The translations under genes were made by a program, and so were the position numbers. From positions 1 to 64,000 of the forward strand of contig CANQWS010000015.1 in NCBI GenBank assembly GCA_947627615.1: a stretch of 64,000 nt of DNA, read 5' to 3'. Shown one piece after another: positions 8,262-15,702 of this stretch. Numbering within the stretch: the stretch's first letter is position 1; every line of letters begins with the position of its first letter. Below the pieces are notes generated by a model. The model had not been told where the DNA came from, made no database searches, and saw only the letters and a program-made list of their open reading frames with translations. The DNA is from an uncultured Muribaculaceae bacterium (lineage in GTDB: Bacteria > Bacteroidota > Bacteroidia > Bacteroidales > Muribaculaceae).

Positions 8262-9329
8262 ATGGATAACAAAGAAATCGTTGTGAGCGGAATCCGCTCG
8301 ACCGGAAATCTTCATCTCGGCAACTACTTCGGCGCACTGCGGAATTTTGTCAAGATGCAAAACGATTACGATTGCCGCTTTTTTATCGCCGACCTTCATG
8401 CCCTTACAACAAATCCCGACCCCAAAGAACTCCACACAAGCGTAAAAAGCATTGTGACCGAGTATCTCGCTGCCGGGATAGACCCTGAAAAAGCCACCAT
8501 ATTCGTTCAGTCAGACGTTCCCGAAGTTTCGGAGCTGTATCTGCTGCTGAACATGCACGTGGGCATAGGTGAACTAATGCGCACCGCCTCATTCAAGGAT
8601 AAGGCAAGAAAGGCTCTGGGCATAAAAGCCGATGCCGATAACGACGACAACATAGAGAACGAAATCATTGGCGCCGATTCAAACAAGCGTGTCAACGCCG
8701 GACTTCTCACCTACCCCACCCTTATGGCTGTGGATATACTCATCCAGAAAGCCCACAAAGTCCCCGTAGGCAAGGACCAGGAACAGCATCTTGAACTTAC
8801 CCGCCGATTCGCGCGCCGATTCAACTCTTTCTATAACACCGACCTGTTCCCTGAACCGGAGAACTATAATTTCGGTAAAGCCGCCGTTAAAATCCCCGGA
8901 CTTGACGGTTCCGGAAAGATGGGAAAAAGCGAGGGCAACTGCCTTTATCTGATCGACGAAGACAAGGTTCTCCGGAAAAAAGTGATGAGAGCAGTTACCG
9001 ACGAAGGTCCCAAAGAACCGAATTCACCGGTTTCACAGCCTGTACAGAATCTGTTCTCTCTCATGGAACTGACATCGGCGCCTGAAACAGTGCAGCAGTT
9101 CAAGGATGCATATTCCGATTGCTCAATAAGATATGGCGACCTGAAGAAACAACTTGCCGAAGACATTCTCAACATTACACGTCCGATACGTGAACGCATA
9201 ATGGAACTGCGTGACAATGACGAGTATATCGGGAAAGTTCTGCGCCAGGGAGCTGAAAGAGCACGATATTACGCTTCACAAACCCTGAAAGAGGCCCGCG
9301 AAGTGATGGGCATACGTAAATTCTACTGA
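8262..9329 (+). CDS. trpS: Tryptophan--tRNA ligase
   Basis: A 355-residue class I aminoacyl-tRNA synthetase that charges tRNA-Trp. The nucleotide-binding signature is GNLHLGNYFGAL at residues 15-26, the HIGH-equivalent, and the second signature is KMGKSEGN near residue 219, the KMSKS-equivalent. FADLHAL in the N-terminal half appears here as IADLHALTT. The length agrees with bacterial TrpRS. The start ATG at 8262 directly precedes the conserved VVSGIRSTGN segment. A terminator hairpin follows at 9359. Confidence 0.97.
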   Translation: MDNKEIVVSGIRSTGNLHLGNYFGALRNFVKMQNDYDCRFFIADLHALTTNPDPKELHTSVKSIVTEYLAAGIDPEKATIFVQSDVPEVSELYLLLNMHVGIGELMRTASFKDKARKALGIKADADNDDNIENEIIGADSNKRVNAGLLTYPTLMAVDILIQKAHKVPVGKDQEQHLELTRRFARRFNSFYNTDLFPEPENYNFGKAAVKIPGLDGSGKMGKSEGNCLYLIDEDKVLRKKVMRAVTDEGPKEPNSPVSQPVQNLFSLMELTSAPETVQQFKDAYSDCSIRYGDLKKQLAEDILNITRPIRERIMELRDNDEYIGKVLRQGAERARYYASQTLKEAREVMGIRKFY

Positions 9330-9358
9330 TAACCCTCCCCCTTTATAAAGAATCAATC

Positions 9359-9410
9359 CCCCGGAGCCTGACAGACATTTTGTTGGCTTCGGGGAATTTC
9401 TATTTTTTAT
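9359..9410 (+). terminator. Intrinsic terminator of trpS
   Basis: CCCCGGAGCC (9359-9368) pairs with GGCTTCGGGG (9385-9394), with one G-U pair and a 16-base loop. A T-rich run with six consecutive T residues (9401-9410) follows. Confidence 0.75.
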
Positions 9411-9510
9411 CGTATATGCTGCTTTAATTCATCAAAATTTATTAGCTTTGTAAAAGAAATATAATATAGCTGTCAGGCTAATAATCCACCCATAACCCAA
9501 ACACTGAAAT

Positions 9511-9909
9511 ATGAGAAATCTCGTAAAGGACGTATTCAACACCCCGTTTAGCGAAATAGCTATAAATCTGATTGTGAGTTGCTGGGTCACCATAACTGTT
9601 TCCCTGAATCTTGACAAGGACTGGACAGATATTGCAGTAGGAGCCGCTATTGCCGGCGGTATAATCCTCGTATTGCTGCTCGTTTGGGCTACCGTCATGC
9701 TGGTAATGAAAAAACAGGTTACGGTGATGCCGTTCAGAGTCAGAAAAATGTTTGAGGGCTGCGGATGGTTCCTGCTGGCTTACTGTATCCTGACCAATAT
9801 GATTCCGGAACTTGCAGTGAAGTGGATGATTCCGGTCAGCTGGATTGTGTCGGGAATCTGCATCATAACTTTCGTCAACACACGGCTCCGCTGCTGCAAG
9901 GCGAGATGA
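9511..9909 (+). CDS. Small integral membrane protein of unknown function
   Basis: 132 residues with about four hydrophobic segments (roughly 17-33, 41-66, 86-104 and 109-125). The C-terminus is short and basic with paired cysteines (RLRCCKAR). I recognise no family. It lies upstream of the metal ATPase gene in the same direction, but a promoter and a palindrome lie between them, so it is not clearly in that operon. A direct repeat of hydrophobic segments is not evident. Confidence 0.65.
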   Translation: MRNLVKDVFNTPFSEIAINLIVSCWVTITVSLNLDKDWTDIAVGAAIAGGIILVLLLVWATVMLVMKKQVTVMPFRVRKMFEGCGWFLLAYCILTNMIPELAVKWMIPVSWIVSGICIITFVNTRLRCCKAR

Positions 9910-9936
9910 CGGCTCCGTCACCCGTTATGTCATTAT

Positions 9937-9951
9937 TGCACGTAATGTGCA
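9937..9951. promoter_or_regulatory. Palindrome TGCACGTAATGTGCA, candidate operator of the metal-ATPase unit
   Basis: TGCAC and GTGCA form a perfect 5-bp inverted repeat around GTAAT. It lies 12 bases upstream of the -7 box TAAATTTG (9964-9971), overlapping where a -33 element would sit. The unit it precedes ends in a Fur-family regulator gene, so an autoregulatory operator is a reasonable inference. It does not resemble the classical AT-rich Fur box. Confidence 0.45.
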
Positions 9952-9963
9952 GAAAAGAAATCG

Positions 9964-9971
9964 TAAATTTG
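9964..9971 (+). promoter_or_regulatory. -7 box of the P1B ATPase promoter
   Basis: TAAATTTG matches TAnnTTTG and lies 29 bases before the ATPase ATG. The nearest upstream TTG (9936-9938) is 25 bases away, longer than the usual 19-21, so the -33 element is weak. This would suit a regulated promoter. Confidence 0.5.
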
Positions 9972-10000
9972 CCGAGCAGGAGCGAAAAGCATTATAATAT

Positions 10001-11893
10001 ATGGCAGCTGACAAAAGAAAGACATTAAGACGGTACTTGCCGGAAATCATTTCAATGATTACAACCATAGCAGGGATGTTGTGCAGCGATACATGGCCTC
10101 ATGTATCCTTCTACCTGTTCATTGCGGCTCTGATTCCGGTGTGTCCCGCAATAATGTCCGATGCCGTCAAAGAATGGCGCAAAGGCGACATATTCAATGA
10201 ATACACGCTCATGCTTCTGGCTTGTATCGGAGCTTTTGCCCTGAAAGAATATCCGGAGGCCGTAGCGATTCTGATTTTCTATTCTTTCGGCGAAAAGCTG
10301 GAAGACTCCGCATCGGACAAGGCCCGCTCCAGAATCCGCTCGCTTCTTGAATGCCTTCCGAAGCTGGTAGAGGTCAAGACCGACAAAGGAATCGAGATGC
10401 AAAAGCCAGAGGATGTGGCTGTGGGCTCCACAATCATAGTGAAAGCGGGCGAGCGTGTGGCTATTGATTCGGTCCTTGTGAGCCCGGAGAAGGCTGTGAT
10501 AGACAATTCGGCCATAACGGGCGAGAGCATGCCTGTAACCGTAAACGCCGGCGATGAGATTCTTTCAGGCGCCATAGTGAGCGACAGAGAAATTCAGGCA
10601 ACTGTCAGGAGGGAATACAAGGACAGCTCTATGTCCAGAATAATGGATATGATAGAGACTGCAGCCGCACGTAAATCCCATTCCGAGACGTTACTGAGGA
10701 AAATCACAAGGTACTATACTCCGGCGGTGATAATAGCCGCTGTACTGCTTTTCACAATTCCGTGGGCGGAAGCAATGCTGTCATCCCATTATTTCGAGTG
10801 GAAAGTATGGCTTGAAAGGACACTCATACTGCTTGTCTGCTCATGTCCGTGCGCTCTTGTCATCAGCATACCACTCAGCTACTTCGCAGCAATCGGCTCG
10901 TCGTCAAAATTCGGAGTACTGTTCAAAGGCAGTTCATACATCGATGCCCTGCGGACATCGGACATTCTGATTCTCGACAAAACCGGCACCATCACCACCG
11001 GGAAACTGCATGTCATAAAAATCATACCGGCTGCAGGTCACGTAAGAGACGAAGTGATAGACATAGCCGGAATGATAGAGCAACACAGCACCCATCCGCT
11101 CGCCAAGGCAATATGCAGTTATGTCAGTGAAAAGATGCCGGGCCTTACTCTCAGCGACATCGTGACGGAGGACCATGGAATAAAATCCATGACCAACAGA
11201 GGGCTTCTCACAGTGGGAAACCGAGAATATCTGAAAAAATACGGAGTGGACATGACCGGAATCCAATATCCTGACGATACGGAGGTATGCGTGGCCATTG
11301 ACGGTGATCTTTATGGAACCATACTTCTTGCCGACACTCTGAAACCGGATATAGGCAAAACCATAGGCCAATTGAGAGCCCTCGGCATAAAGGCGATAGG
11401 CATATTGTCGGGCGACAACGAGCGCGTAGTCTCTCGTATTTCAAAGATATGCGGCGTTGACTTCCACAAGTCCAACATGCTGCCGGCCGACAAACAGAAT
11501 TACATATCGAATAAAATAAGAGACGGACGCAGAATCATATTCGTGGGCGACGGAATAAACGACGCGCCGTCACTCGCAACAGCCAGTGTGGGCATAGCCA
11601 TCGGGACCGGAGGAACGGACATAGCCATGGAAAGCGCCGACGCGGTAATCACCGGTCATGACCTCACACATCTCGTGGACGCCATCAGAATCTCGCGCAG
11701 ACTCAAAACCGTTGTCACATTCAATGTGACATTCGCAATACTGGTGAAACTTGCAGTGATGGTGCTTGGAGCCGTGGGGCTTGCCACACTGTGGGCCGCG
11801 GTGTTCGCCGATACCGGCATCATGGTCATAACAGTGGCTTTAAGTCTGCTATGTCTGAGCCCTAAAACCATAAGTCATGGGAAAGGACATTGA
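10001..11893 (+). CDS. Heavy-metal P1B-type ATPase (Zn/Cd/Pb exporter class)
   Basis: A 630-residue ATP-driven inner-membrane metal pump. Motifs seen are TGES (173-176, actuator), the membrane CPC (282-284) that binds the metal, the phosphorylation site DKTGT (Asp326), the nucleotide-domain HP dipeptide in STHPLAKAI, and GDGINDAPS near residue 520. The last membrane helix contains ADTG, whose Asp marks the P1B-2 class (ZntA/CadA, Zn2+/Cd2+/Pb2+) rather than copper pumps. No N-terminal HMA or Cys-rich metal-binding domain is present; the protein begins directly with membrane helices. The regulator gene overlaps its 3' end by 17 bases. Zinc or cadmium efflux is the likely role; the exact metal is inferred. 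Confidence 0.93.
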   Translation: MAADKRKTLRRYLPEIISMITTIAGMLCSDTWPHVSFYLFIAALIPVCPAIMSDAVKEWRKGDIFNEYTLMLLACIGAFALKEYPEAVAILIFYSFGEKLEDSASDKARSRIRSLLECLPKLVEVKTDKGIEMQKPEDVAVGSTIIVKAGERVAIDSVLVSPEKAVIDNSAITGESMPVTVNAGDEILSGAIVSDREIQATVRREYKDSSMSRIMDMIETAAARKSHSETLLRKITRYYTPAVIIAAVLLFTIPWAEAMLSSHYFEWKVWLERTLILLVCSCPCALVISIPLSYFAAIGSSSKFGVLFKGSSYIDALRTSDILILDKTGTITTGKLHVIKIIPAAGHVRDEVIDIAGMIEQHSTHPLAKAICSYVSEKMPGLTLSDIVTEDHGIKSMTNRGLLTVGNREYLKKYGVDMTGIQYPDDTEVCVAIDGDLYGTILLADTLKPDIGKTIGQLRALGIKAIGILSGDNERVVSRISKICGVDFHKSNMLPADKQNYISNKIRDGRRIIFVGDGINDAPSLATASVGIAIGTGGTDIAMESADAVITGHDLTHLVDAIRISRRLKTVVTFNVTFAILVKLAVMVLGAVGLATLWAAVFADTGIMVITVALSLLCLSPKTISHGKGH

Positions 11894-12296
11894 GAATCTT
11901 CTGAGGGAAAAAGGGATAAAGATATCCGCCATAAGAATACTTGTGGGCAAAGTCCTGCAACAGAGCACCATGCCTCTGTCCGCACTGGAAATAGAGCAGG
12001 CACTGGCCACGGTTGACCGTTCATCCATAACCAGAGCCCTCTCACTGTTCACATCCAAAGGCCTTGTACATTCGATTGACGACGGTTCGGGAGCCACGAA
12101 GTATGAACTATGTCACGCATACGAGAATGACAGTCATTCCGACCTGCATCCTCACTTCCACTGCATGGGATGTGGCGCAACATTCTGCCTTAATGACACA
12201 GAAATCCCCCCGGTGAAATTGCCGGAGGGATTCGAGGCCGTTTTGCCCAACTATGTGATTAAAGGCTATTGTCCGAAATGTGCCGGACGTCAATAA
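11877..12296 (+). CDS. Fur-family metal-responsive transcriptional regulator
   Basis: A 139-residue protein with the Fur layout: an N-terminal winged helix (LLREKGIKISAIRILVGKVL, then LSALEIEQAL and DRSSITRALSLFTSKGLVH) and a C-terminal domain with HPHFHCMGCGATFCL and YCPKCAG. The two CxxC pairs form the structural zinc site of many Fur proteins, and the His-rich HSDLHPHFH segment can supply sensor ligands. The gene overlaps the P1B ATPase by 17 bases, which strongly suggests that it controls that pump, as a zinc-type sensor. Its likely operator is the palindrome at 9937. Whether it senses Zn, Cd or another metal cannot be told. Confidence 0.9.
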   Translation: MGKDIENLLREKGIKISAIRILVGKVLQQSTMPLSALEIEQALATVDRSSITRALSLFTSKGLVHSIDDGSGATKYELCHAYENDSHSDLHPHFHCMGCGATFCLNDTEIPPVKLPEGFEAVLPNYVIKGYCPKCAGRQ

Positions 12297-12326
12297 CACA
12301 TACTTCGTCAAGCCCGGAGTTCGGAA

Positions 12327-14759
12327 TCAGCTTTCACCGCCGTTTTGTTTACGGCCCACCAAATCATCGTTGCTGATTCCTTTGGAAGTCTTTTTGACAG
12401 ATCCCTTCATTGAGCCGAATCTGTAAGAGATGCCTAATCGGAAGCTTCTTACATTCTCTCTTATGCTGCTGGATGTATAGCGGTAGGAAGTGTTGCATGA
12501 TTCGCTTTTGTATCTGAAGCTGTTGCGTCCGATGGGGTTCTGTATGTCGAGGCGCACTGACAGTCTGTCCTCCTTGAGGAAATTACGGCTGAAACTCAGG
12601 AAATAGTTGAAGCTTCCTTTAAGAGTGTTGGAATAAAGAGAGCAGCCGCCCTTCCAGGCAAACATGCCCAGATTTGCCGACAGCTTCCACGGCAGTTTCT
12701 GGGTCAGTCTCACAAAGCCGTTCCCTGACCATCCGCCATTGGTTATGTTAATAGAAGGATTAGCATAGTGATTATAATGGCCGCCAAGATTAGCCATGAC
12801 GGAAGTCTTGCCTGAGATAGTCCACTGCATGAAAAGCGAGAGGTCAACCGATTTGTTATGGCCGGCATTGGCATAGCCGCTGTAGGTGTGGTCACCCTCA
12901 ATGCGCTGAACGCTGACTATATCATTGTTCGTGAATGAATATCCGGCCGTGAAATCAAGATTGAGTTTCCGGGTCAGCAGGCTGTAGTTGAGATTCAGCG
13001 AGCTGTTGCGTGAACTTCCGAGGTCAGGATTGCCCTGTGACGTGGCGGTAGGAGATTCCGAGATTGCAGGATTCAGGTAAGAAATGCCCGGACGATTGAT
13101 GCGTGTACCGAAGGAGAGTTTGATGTTATTACGGTCATTGATGTCGTAGGCCACGGCTGCATTCGGGACCCAGTCACTAAGATTGCTGCCGAAATCCGGC
13201 TGTGAACCGTCAGCATACTTGGCCGAGAGACGGGAGAACTCATATCTGAGACCGGCTCTTAGGCTTACCCGGCTCAGTCTGACCCTGTAATCTCCGAAAA
13301 CGGCCGCTATGTGGGTGTGATGTGAGAAATCGGTAAAAGGAGACCTATCCGTGCCGGTATATTGCTGGTGCGTTTTGCTGTTATTGTCACGGAAAATATA
13401 TTTCATTCCCACATCGACAGTATGGATATTGGCGAAGGGCCGTGTCCAGTCCGTCTGGAAAGTATGTTCCATGAAATTCAGTTTGAAATCCGAAACGATA
13501 CCGTCATAATTTACCGGCATGTTTACTCTGTCATAATATTCTGTTGAAGAATTGTTATGCTCATTGGTAGTGGAAACCATGTAGGAAACGGTGAAAATCT
13601 CGCCTTTTCGACGGGTGGAATGCTGATAGTTCAGATTGCCGTTGAAATCAAGATAGCTTGTTGGTGAGGTCAGACCTTTTGAGCGATAGCTGTAGAGAGG
13701 CGAACCGTTGGCTGCCGTGAGGCTCTGGAATCCGTGGTCGAACGATTTCATATCGTAATAATAACCGCCGAATTCAAGGGTGACCAGATTCATGGAGTCT
13801 GCCTCATAGCTGCCCTCGATACCCCACCAAAGCACGCCGCCTTTGTTCTCGGAGGTGTTGGATGAGAAACTTTTGTTGCCACTGTCCTCATAAACGCCTT
13901 CGGTCAGGCTATGATGCCTTGACGAACGGCGGGATGCGAAATGAGAGCCGAGATAAGACGAAAGTGTGACCTTATCGATCTGAGCCGATCCCCAGAGATT
14001 GGGCGACGGTAAATTATTGTCGGTATCGTAATTAAGTCCCAGATTGGCCATGGCACCCTTGATGGAGCTGCCCTCGACAGTCACAATATTCAGTATGGCG
14101 CCTATTCCTTCCGCGTCCTCTCTTGCTCCCGGATCGGTGATTACTTCGATTTTCTTTATCATAGAAGCCGGAATGGCCTTGAAGATTTCCTTTGCATTCT
14201 TTGTGAATGAATTGTTGGGCCTTCCGTTCTTATAGATCTTGAAATCCGAAGAGCCCTTGACCTTGATGGTTCCATCCGGCTCGACACTTACAAGCGGAAC
14301 ATTTCTAAGAACCTCCTGAAGAGAAGATGTGCGGGAAGTAATGTCAGCCTGAACGTCATAACCGATACGATCTATCTCTTTAACTACGAGTGGCTTCTGG
14401 GCCGTAACCGTGACATTGCCGAGCAGGTTGGTTGCGTCGCCGCAACGAAGCGTGCCGAGGTCCACGGTATTCTCCGTCCTTGAGACCTCAAATTTCCTGA
14501 CGGCATCTGCAAGACCCACAACACTCGCATGGATTATGTATTCACCGGGCTTTGACAATGTTTTTACAAACATTCCCTTATCGTCAGTCACTCCGAAAGC
14601 AACCGGTTTGACCGAATCAGAGGGTGTGAAAATCCTTATAGAAGCAAATTCCTGAGGCTCATCGGAAGAGTTGACAACCAGTCCACTGACTTTATACTGG
14701 GCGAAAACATTAAAAAGACCGGTTATGAGAAGAATCAACGTTAAATAAATGCGTTTCAT
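12327..14759 (-). CDS. TonB-type outer-membrane beta-barrel receptor (OMP_b-brl_3 group)
   Basis: An 810-residue outer-membrane protein. After a signal peptide ending FAQ comes a CarboxypepD-reg-like beta-sandwich (about 21-105; YKVSGLVVNSSDEPQEFASI), a plug domain (about 110-225; LQEVLRNVPLVSVEPDGTIK and SMIKKIEVITDPGAREDAEG) and a long C-terminal barrel rich in aromatic strands. The extreme C-terminus has a hydrophilic tail after the last strand. No SusD partner lies nearby, so it is not a polysaccharide-utilisation receptor. The ligand is unknown. It faces the Fur-family gene tail to tail with a 30-base gap. A palindrome lies upstream at 14796. Confidence 0.88.
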   Translation of the reverse strand: MKRIYLTLILLITGLFNVFAQYKVSGLVVNSSDEPQEFASIRIFTPSDSVKPVAFGVTDDKGMFVKTLSKPGEYIIHASVVGLADAVRKFEVSRTENTVDLGTLRCGDATNLLGNVTVTAQKPLVVKEIDRIGYDVQADITSRTSSLQEVLRNVPLVSVEPDGTIKVKGSSDFKIYKNGRPNNSFTKNAKEIFKAIPASMIKKIEVITDPGAREDAEGIGAILNIVTVEGSSIKGAMANLGLNYDTDNNLPSPNLWGSAQIDKVTLSSYLGSHFASRRSSRHHSLTEGVYEDSGNKSFSSNTSENKGGVLWWGIEGSYEADSMNLVTLEFGGYYYDMKSFDHGFQSLTAANGSPLYSYRSKGLTSPTSYLDFNGNLNYQHSTRRKGEIFTVSYMVSTTNEHNNSSTEYYDRVNMPVNYDGIVSDFKLNFMEHTFQTDWTRPFANIHTVDVGMKYIFRDNNSKTHQQYTGTDRSPFTDFSHHTHIAAVFGDYRVRLSRVSLRAGLRYEFSRLSAKYADGSQPDFGSNLSDWVPNAAVAYDINDRNNIKLSFGTRINRPGISYLNPAISESPTATSQGNPDLGSSRNSSLNLNYSLLTRKLNLDFTAGYSFTNNDIVSVQRIEGDHTYSGYANAGHNKSVDLSLFMQWTISGKTSVMANLGGHYNHYANPSINITNGGWSGNGFVRLTQKLPWKLSANLGMFAWKGGCSLYSNTLKGSFNYFLSFSRNFLKEDRLSVRLDIQNPIGRNSFRYKSESCNTSYRYTSSSIRENVRSFRLGISYRFGSMKGSVKKTSKGISNDDLVGRKQNGGES

Positions 14760-14795
14760 TTATAGTAAAGTATGATAATGATAAATATGGATTTA

Positions 14796-14821
14796 TATTA
14801 AATGTCAAACGACATCTAATA
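14796..14821. promoter_or_regulatory. Palindrome upstream of the beta-barrel receptor gene
   Basis: TATTA-A-ATGTC-AAAC-GACAT-C-TAATA is an inverted repeat with 10 of 11 paired positions and a 4-base centre. It lies 37 bases before the receptor start and 42 bases after the preceding gene, so it could be an operator or a weak terminator. No T-run follows. Confidence 0.35.
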
Positions 14822-14862
14822 TGACGCAACATTACCTCAAAAAGTTTCAGGCCTGCTATTAT

Positions 14863-15702
14863 TTATTTAGCAGTTTCCGAGGTATCCTGAGTGGTTCTCG
14901 CTATCTGGCTGCGTATTACCGTTAGAAGTTTCTCAAGTCTCTGCTTTTCGAGTTCCTGTTTTTTCCGTTCCCTTATCAATGTGGATGTCTCGAACAGGTT
15001 GGCCACGGCCTGTCTCTGAACGTCGTCAAGTGGGATGGTCACCGAATTGTTTCCGGAAAAAGTGACATTTATCGGGTCATTCCGATGTCTGAGGATAAAT
15101 TCGCCCACTTCCTGACAGTCTCCTTCAATGAATGTCAGGACATCACGGCCGCCTACATGGTCATTGCGCTCTCCGTCAAAGGCTATGGAAGGAGTGTTGG
15201 CCGATTCACCGCCGGAGCTGACAGCTATAAGAGTGGCATTTACCGAGCGGGGCGATGTGGCTACCATGTAAAATCTACCGTCCGGAGCCATTCGGGGATG
15301 CAGTCCCGGGACAGCACTTACATCAACGTGTCCCTCACCGCGGTCAACGAAATAATTCTCCACGGCGTTCTGAACAAGCAAAGTCTGCTTTGACAGGGAA
15401 TCGAGTCTGAATGCGTCAACAGCGGCAATGCTGTCGGCAGTCTGGAGCTGGAGACTTGTCAGTTGCTCCTGTACACGCGGACGCAACTGCATGGCCTTGC
15501 GGCGCACATCAACCGCTGCAGCATAGGCATGGTCTATGGAATCGAGCATAACCAGCGATTCCTCATATTTTTTCTGGGAATTCAGTAATTCGGCCTCGTT
15601 ATAAAGTTCCTCGGCCTTATCGTTAACGGATCTGCCGCACGAAATCATGAGCAGAACCATGACAACACCGGTCAGGGTTGATTTAATTGCTTCTTTGAAC
15701 AT
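14863..15702 (-). CDS. Predicted lipoprotein with coiled-coil regions
   Basis: About 279 residues from ATG 15702; a GTG three codons earlier (15711) is also possible. The N-terminus is a lipoprotein signal with the Cys in VLLMISCGRS. A helical segment follows (KAEELYNEAELLNSQKKYEE, TPR-like), then a beta-rich middle (DGRFYMVATSPRSVNATLIA) and a charged C-terminal helix (RERKKQELEKQRLEKLL). The start overlaps the end of the relA-type gene by 20 bases, so the two are cotranscribed. No known domain is evident to me. The overlap may only reflect genome compactness, but it ties expression to the (p)ppGpp synthetase. Confidence 0.8.
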   Translation of the reverse strand: MFKEAIKSTLTGVVMVLLMISCGRSVNDKAEELYNEAELLNSQKKYEESLVMLDSIDHAYAAAVDVRRKAMQLRPRVQEQLTSLQLQTADSIAAVDAFRLDSLSKQTLLVQNAVENYFVDRGEGHVDVSAVPGLHPRMAPDGRFYMVATSPRSVNATLIAVSSGGESANTPSIAFDGERNDHVGGRDVLTFIEGDCQEVGEFILRHRNDPINVTFSGNNSVTIPLDDVQRQAVANLFETSTLIRERKKQELEKQRLEKLLTVIRSQIARTTQDTSETAK

